Assembly (NCBI GenBank): GCA_018266775.1 | Contig: JAFDZS010000008.1 | Coordinates: 186,001-250,000, forward strand | Origin: Bacteroidota bacterium | GTDB taxonomy: Bacteria > Bacteroidota > Bacteroidia > Chitinophagales > Chitinophagaceae | Reading direction: 5' to 3' | Length of the DNA: 64,000 bases | Shown here: one piece after another, positions 61,700-64,000 of the stretch | Layout of the letters: each line of letters opens with the position of its first letter | How positions within the stretch are numbered: position 1 is the first letter of the stretch | Position numbers and translations under genes: made by a program | The notes under the pieces: generated by a model | Databases searched by the model: none | The model's input: only the letters and a program-made list of their open reading frames with translations | Told to the model about the DNA's origin: nothing

Positions 61700-64000
61700 C
61701 TATTCAATTCTTTTCAGTTGTACCGCATTCAGCACGGGTTCGCCTTCCACGGGTGTAAATTCAACGGCTATTCCTTTATCATCTTTTACCGTAACAGTGG
61801 TTGTTTTTACAATTGCTTTTACAGGCCCGTATTCTTTCATCATATCAAAATGATGCAGCAGTACGGTGCCGTTCACAGCCACATCAAATACACGCTTTAC
61901 ATTGGCTTCATCACGCCCCGAATCTGCAAGGTTATACGGTGGCAGTTTTACCGTGCCGCCCTGCAGTTCTGCAAAATGCAGGGAGAGTGTGTATTTTCCT
62001 TTGGGCACATCAAAGCAATACGCCTGTATGCCTGTTTGCTGTGTTTGATAGATGGGGTCATTATCGGTTCCCCAAATATTTTTATCGGTACCGTAAGGCA
62101 GCCTTCCGTTATTGTCAATTACAAATGGCTTGCCGCCCATGTGCCCCCATCTTCCTTTTTCAAATGGTTGATCGGGCATCCAGATTTCTTTTTTTTGCTC
62201 ATCTATAAAATACCTGCTGGCACCCAATAAAATATTCATGGCAGTAAAAGGAATTTTTTTATCACGCAGGTAATAAGGTTGCAAAGCAAACTGCAGTTGT
62301 ACAACATCGGTATATGTTTTTCCGTTTTCAACTGCTTTGGCTTCAACAATATTAGTTCCGTTAATGAATGGCACCATACATTCTGCAAGGCCATTCGTTA
62401 CCGCTGCTGTTGCAATTTTTTTTCCGTTCAGCCATATTTCCACTTCATGCAGGTTACTGGCCACCTGTAACGGTTGTTTACAAAATGCGCCTGTACTGTC
62501 TGCAATGCCGCCTCTTATTGTCCAGTTGGTTGAACTGATTTTTATGAAAGGTTTTTTACTTAATGTTGCTTCGTAGAGGTAATAAGGATCTTTGGGTACA
62601 CGCGACCAGGTGAGCAAACCTTTATTATTGATATGCGGCATGGTTTCTGTTCTTGTTTCAGAATTAAAATCGGCCAGGTTCCATACTACAGCGCCGGCAA
62701 CAAAGGGGCGCTTCATAATTTCAGTAATATAAAACTGGTGAAATTTAGTGGTGTATTCCACACTTTTATCAAAGCGTACGGGTTGCATGCTTCTTATCCT
62801 GTTGTCTGCATCGGCGCCATATTCAGTTATCATAAATGGCTGATCGGGCAACTGTTCATGATGCCTGTCTAAAAACGCCGGGAAATCTTCCTGTTTACCA
62901 CCGTACCATCCGGAATATAAATTCCAGCCGGTTACCTGTGCAATAGTGGTTAGATGATATTGATTGTAGCGGTTGAAGTCTGCATGGTTGGCAATCATGG
63001 TATACCGCGTTGGGTCTTCTTTTCTTGTTGTACTGTCGAGCATGCGTGCCAGTTGTTCTATGGAGGCAAAATATTGCTGCTGCTTCGTTTTATCTTCATT
63101 AAAATGCGGGCGCAAAAATATTTCGTTCATATAACACCAGATGATGATGCTGGGATGGTTGTACTGCTGCCGTATCATTTCCCGCTGCATCTGCAAACAG
63201 GTATTGTAAAAACTGTCTGATGCAGTGATTTCGTTCACTACAGGAATTTCTACTGAAGTCAGCAACCCGATCTTATCGCATACTTCCATCACATAAGGAT
63301 CTTGCGGATAATGCGCTACACGAAAAAAATTAGCCCCGGTTTGTTTAATCAGTTCCATATCTTTTCCTGCCAGGGCTTTGCTTACTGCATTACCCATTCC
63401 TTTATAATCCTGGTGGCGGCTGGTGCCAATTAATTTATAGTTTTTACCATTGAGAAAAAAGCCTTTGGCTGCATCAAAATGAAACCAGCGAAAACCCAAA
63501 GTATTGGTGACTACATCAAGGGTGCTGCCTGTTGATGCGTCTTTAATAATGGAAACCACTTTATATAAATACGGATCTTCCGGCGACCATAAATGCGGTT
63601 GCTGCACTGTTGGTATGGAATGTTCGTATTGGCCGTTGCTGTTGGCAGTAACAGTAAAAGCAGATGTTTGCGCTGCAATCTTTTTTCCCTGTTCGTTATA
63701 TACAATGGAAAGCAATTGCAGTTTTTTATCTTCAGCGGTAAAATTATCGAGGTGGCCTTTGATCGTAACTGATGCTTCCTGTGTACTAACCTGTGGTGTG
63801 GAGATCATTACGGGTTGCGAAGCACCTTCATCAACAGTAAAATGCACCGGGCTTACCGCAAGCAGGTTAACTGAACGGTAGATGCCGCCATAAAAAGTAA
63901 AATCAGCTGATAAGGGAGGAATGTTTTTGTCGTAACTGTTATCTGCCTTAACGATCACTTCAAAATACCGGTCAGTTGATCTGATAAATGGTGACACCGG
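61700..64000 (-). CDS. GH2-family glycosidase with C-terminal malectin domain (5' end outside window)
   Basis: The frame is open at the right edge, so the N-terminus, including any signal peptide, is missing. Visible are the GH2 sugar-binding end, the immunoglobulin-like domain, and the TIM barrel with the acid/base in WCYMNEIFLRPHF and the nucleophile in MITEYGADADNRI. After about residue 560 of this part a malectin-like domain follows (YFIDEQKKEIWMPDQPFEKGRWGHMGG ... YTLSLHFAE). This architecture is common among Bacteroidota beta-galactosidases and related enzymes. The NxK glucuronidase motif is not seen. It is 20 bp upstream of the GH88 gene. Confidence 0.9.
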   Translation of the reverse strand, partial: PVSPFIRSTDRYFEVIVKADNSYDKNIPPLSADFTFYGGIYRSVNLLAVSPVHFTVDEGASQPVMISTPQVSTQEASVTIKGHLDNFTAEDKKLQLLSIVYNEQGKKIAAQTSAFTVTANSNGQYEHSIPTVQQPHLWSPEDPYLYKVVSIIKDASTGSTLDVVTNTLGFRWFHFDAAKGFFLNGKNYKLIGTSRHQDYKGMGNAVSKALAGKDMELIKQTGANFFRVAHYPQDPYVMEVCDKIGLLTSVEIPVVNEITASDSFYNTCLQMQREMIRQQYNHPSIIIWCYMNEIFLRPHFNEDKTKQQQYFASIEQLARMLDSTTRKEDPTRYTMIANHADFNRYNQYHLTTIAQVTGWNLYSGWYGGKQEDFPAFLDRHHEQLPDQPFMITEYGADADNRIRSMQPVRFDKSVEYTTKFHQFYITEIMKRPFVAGAVVWNLADFNSETRTETMPHINNKGLLTWSRVPKDPYYLYEATLSKKPFIKISSTNWTIRGGIADSTGAFCKQPLQVASNLHEVEIWLNGKKIATAAVTNGLAECMVPFINGTNIVEAKAVENGKTYTDVVQLQFALQPYYLRDKKIPFTAMNILLGASRYFIDEQKKEIWMPDQPFEKGRWGHMGGKPFVIDNNGRLPYGTDKNIWGTDNDPIYQTQQTGIQAYCFDVPKGKYTLSLHFAELQGGTVKLPPYNLADSGRDEANVKRVFDVAVNGTVLLHHFDMMKEYGPVKAIVKTTTVTVKDDKGIAVEFTPVEGEPVLNAVQLKRIE

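Noticed and set aside
1..64000. tRNA, rRNA, CRISPR arrays, integrases or transposases
   Set aside because: None seen in the intergenic regions or among the translated proteins; intergenic repeats have too few copies and no regular spacer units for CRISPR.

Overview
The window looks like a chromosomal segment of a Bacteroidota bacterium, most likely a member of the Chitinophagaceae or a close relative. The reasons are two secreted beta-helix proteins with type IX secretion (T9SS) C-terminal sorting domains, many CheY-like and NarL-type regulators paired with PAS-rich kinases, short hydrophobic signal peptides ending in AQ, and a carbohydrate-degrading gene set. The genus cannot be fixed from the sequence. 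I see no rRNA, tRNA, CRISPR array, phage gene or transposase.

Layout. (1) 136-2295: a secreted T9SS beta-helix protein. (2) 2818-19879, all on the minus strand: a signalling island. It holds two sensory operons (CHASE3/PAS kinase, REC, REC-PAS-kinase, NarL regulator; then REC, 4xPAS kinase, NarL regulator). Next comes a transcription unit of a sigma-54-type response regulator, a FIST sensor protein and a 1390-residue hybrid kinase with REC and HPt domains. A single-domain REC gene closes the island. (3) 20512-37776, plus strand: a 15-gene exopolysaccharide (EPS) operon with UDP-glucose dehydrogenase, UDP-xylose synthase, an HPt protein, a REC protein, a REC-like/sugar-transferase fusion, export and chain-length proteins, flippase, polymerase/ligase, four glycosyltransferases, a phosphoribosyltransferase-HAD fusion and an acyltransferase. 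(4) 38123-46199: a second T9SS beta-helix protein, an outer-membrane barrel, an oxidoreductase, thioredoxin, isochorismatase-like and M24 proteins and a Crp/Fnr regulator, separated by repeat-rich spacers. (5) 46789-55142: a CheB-CheR-PAS-kinase fusion with its REC partner, another REC gene, and a kinase/NarL pair whose kinase N-terminus appears frameshifted. (6) 55437-64000: a saccharolytic operon (beta-glucuronidase-like GH2, GH5-CBM6, alginate/glucuronan-lyase-like, GH88, GH2-malectin) without SusC/SusD in view.

How the parts may work together (inference). The EPS operon carries its own HPt and REC genes, and the sugar transferase that should start EPS synthesis has an N-terminal receiver-like domain. 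The stand-alone HPt is a clear paralogue of the HPt domain of the hybrid kinase about 6 kb away. Between the two regions lies a set of TTCCA/TGGAA half-sites at exact 10-bp spacing, next to the sigma-54-type regulator gene and upstream of ugd. This suggests one phosphorelay controlling EPS production both transcriptionally and at the enzyme. A second recurring palindrome, TGTAG-N8-CTACA, lies upstream of both sensory operons, in the ugd intergenic region and upstream of the second T9SS protein. It may mark a separate regulon. The operon at the right edge could degrade glucuronate-containing polysaccharide, the sugar family that ugd and the UDP-xylose synthase supply.
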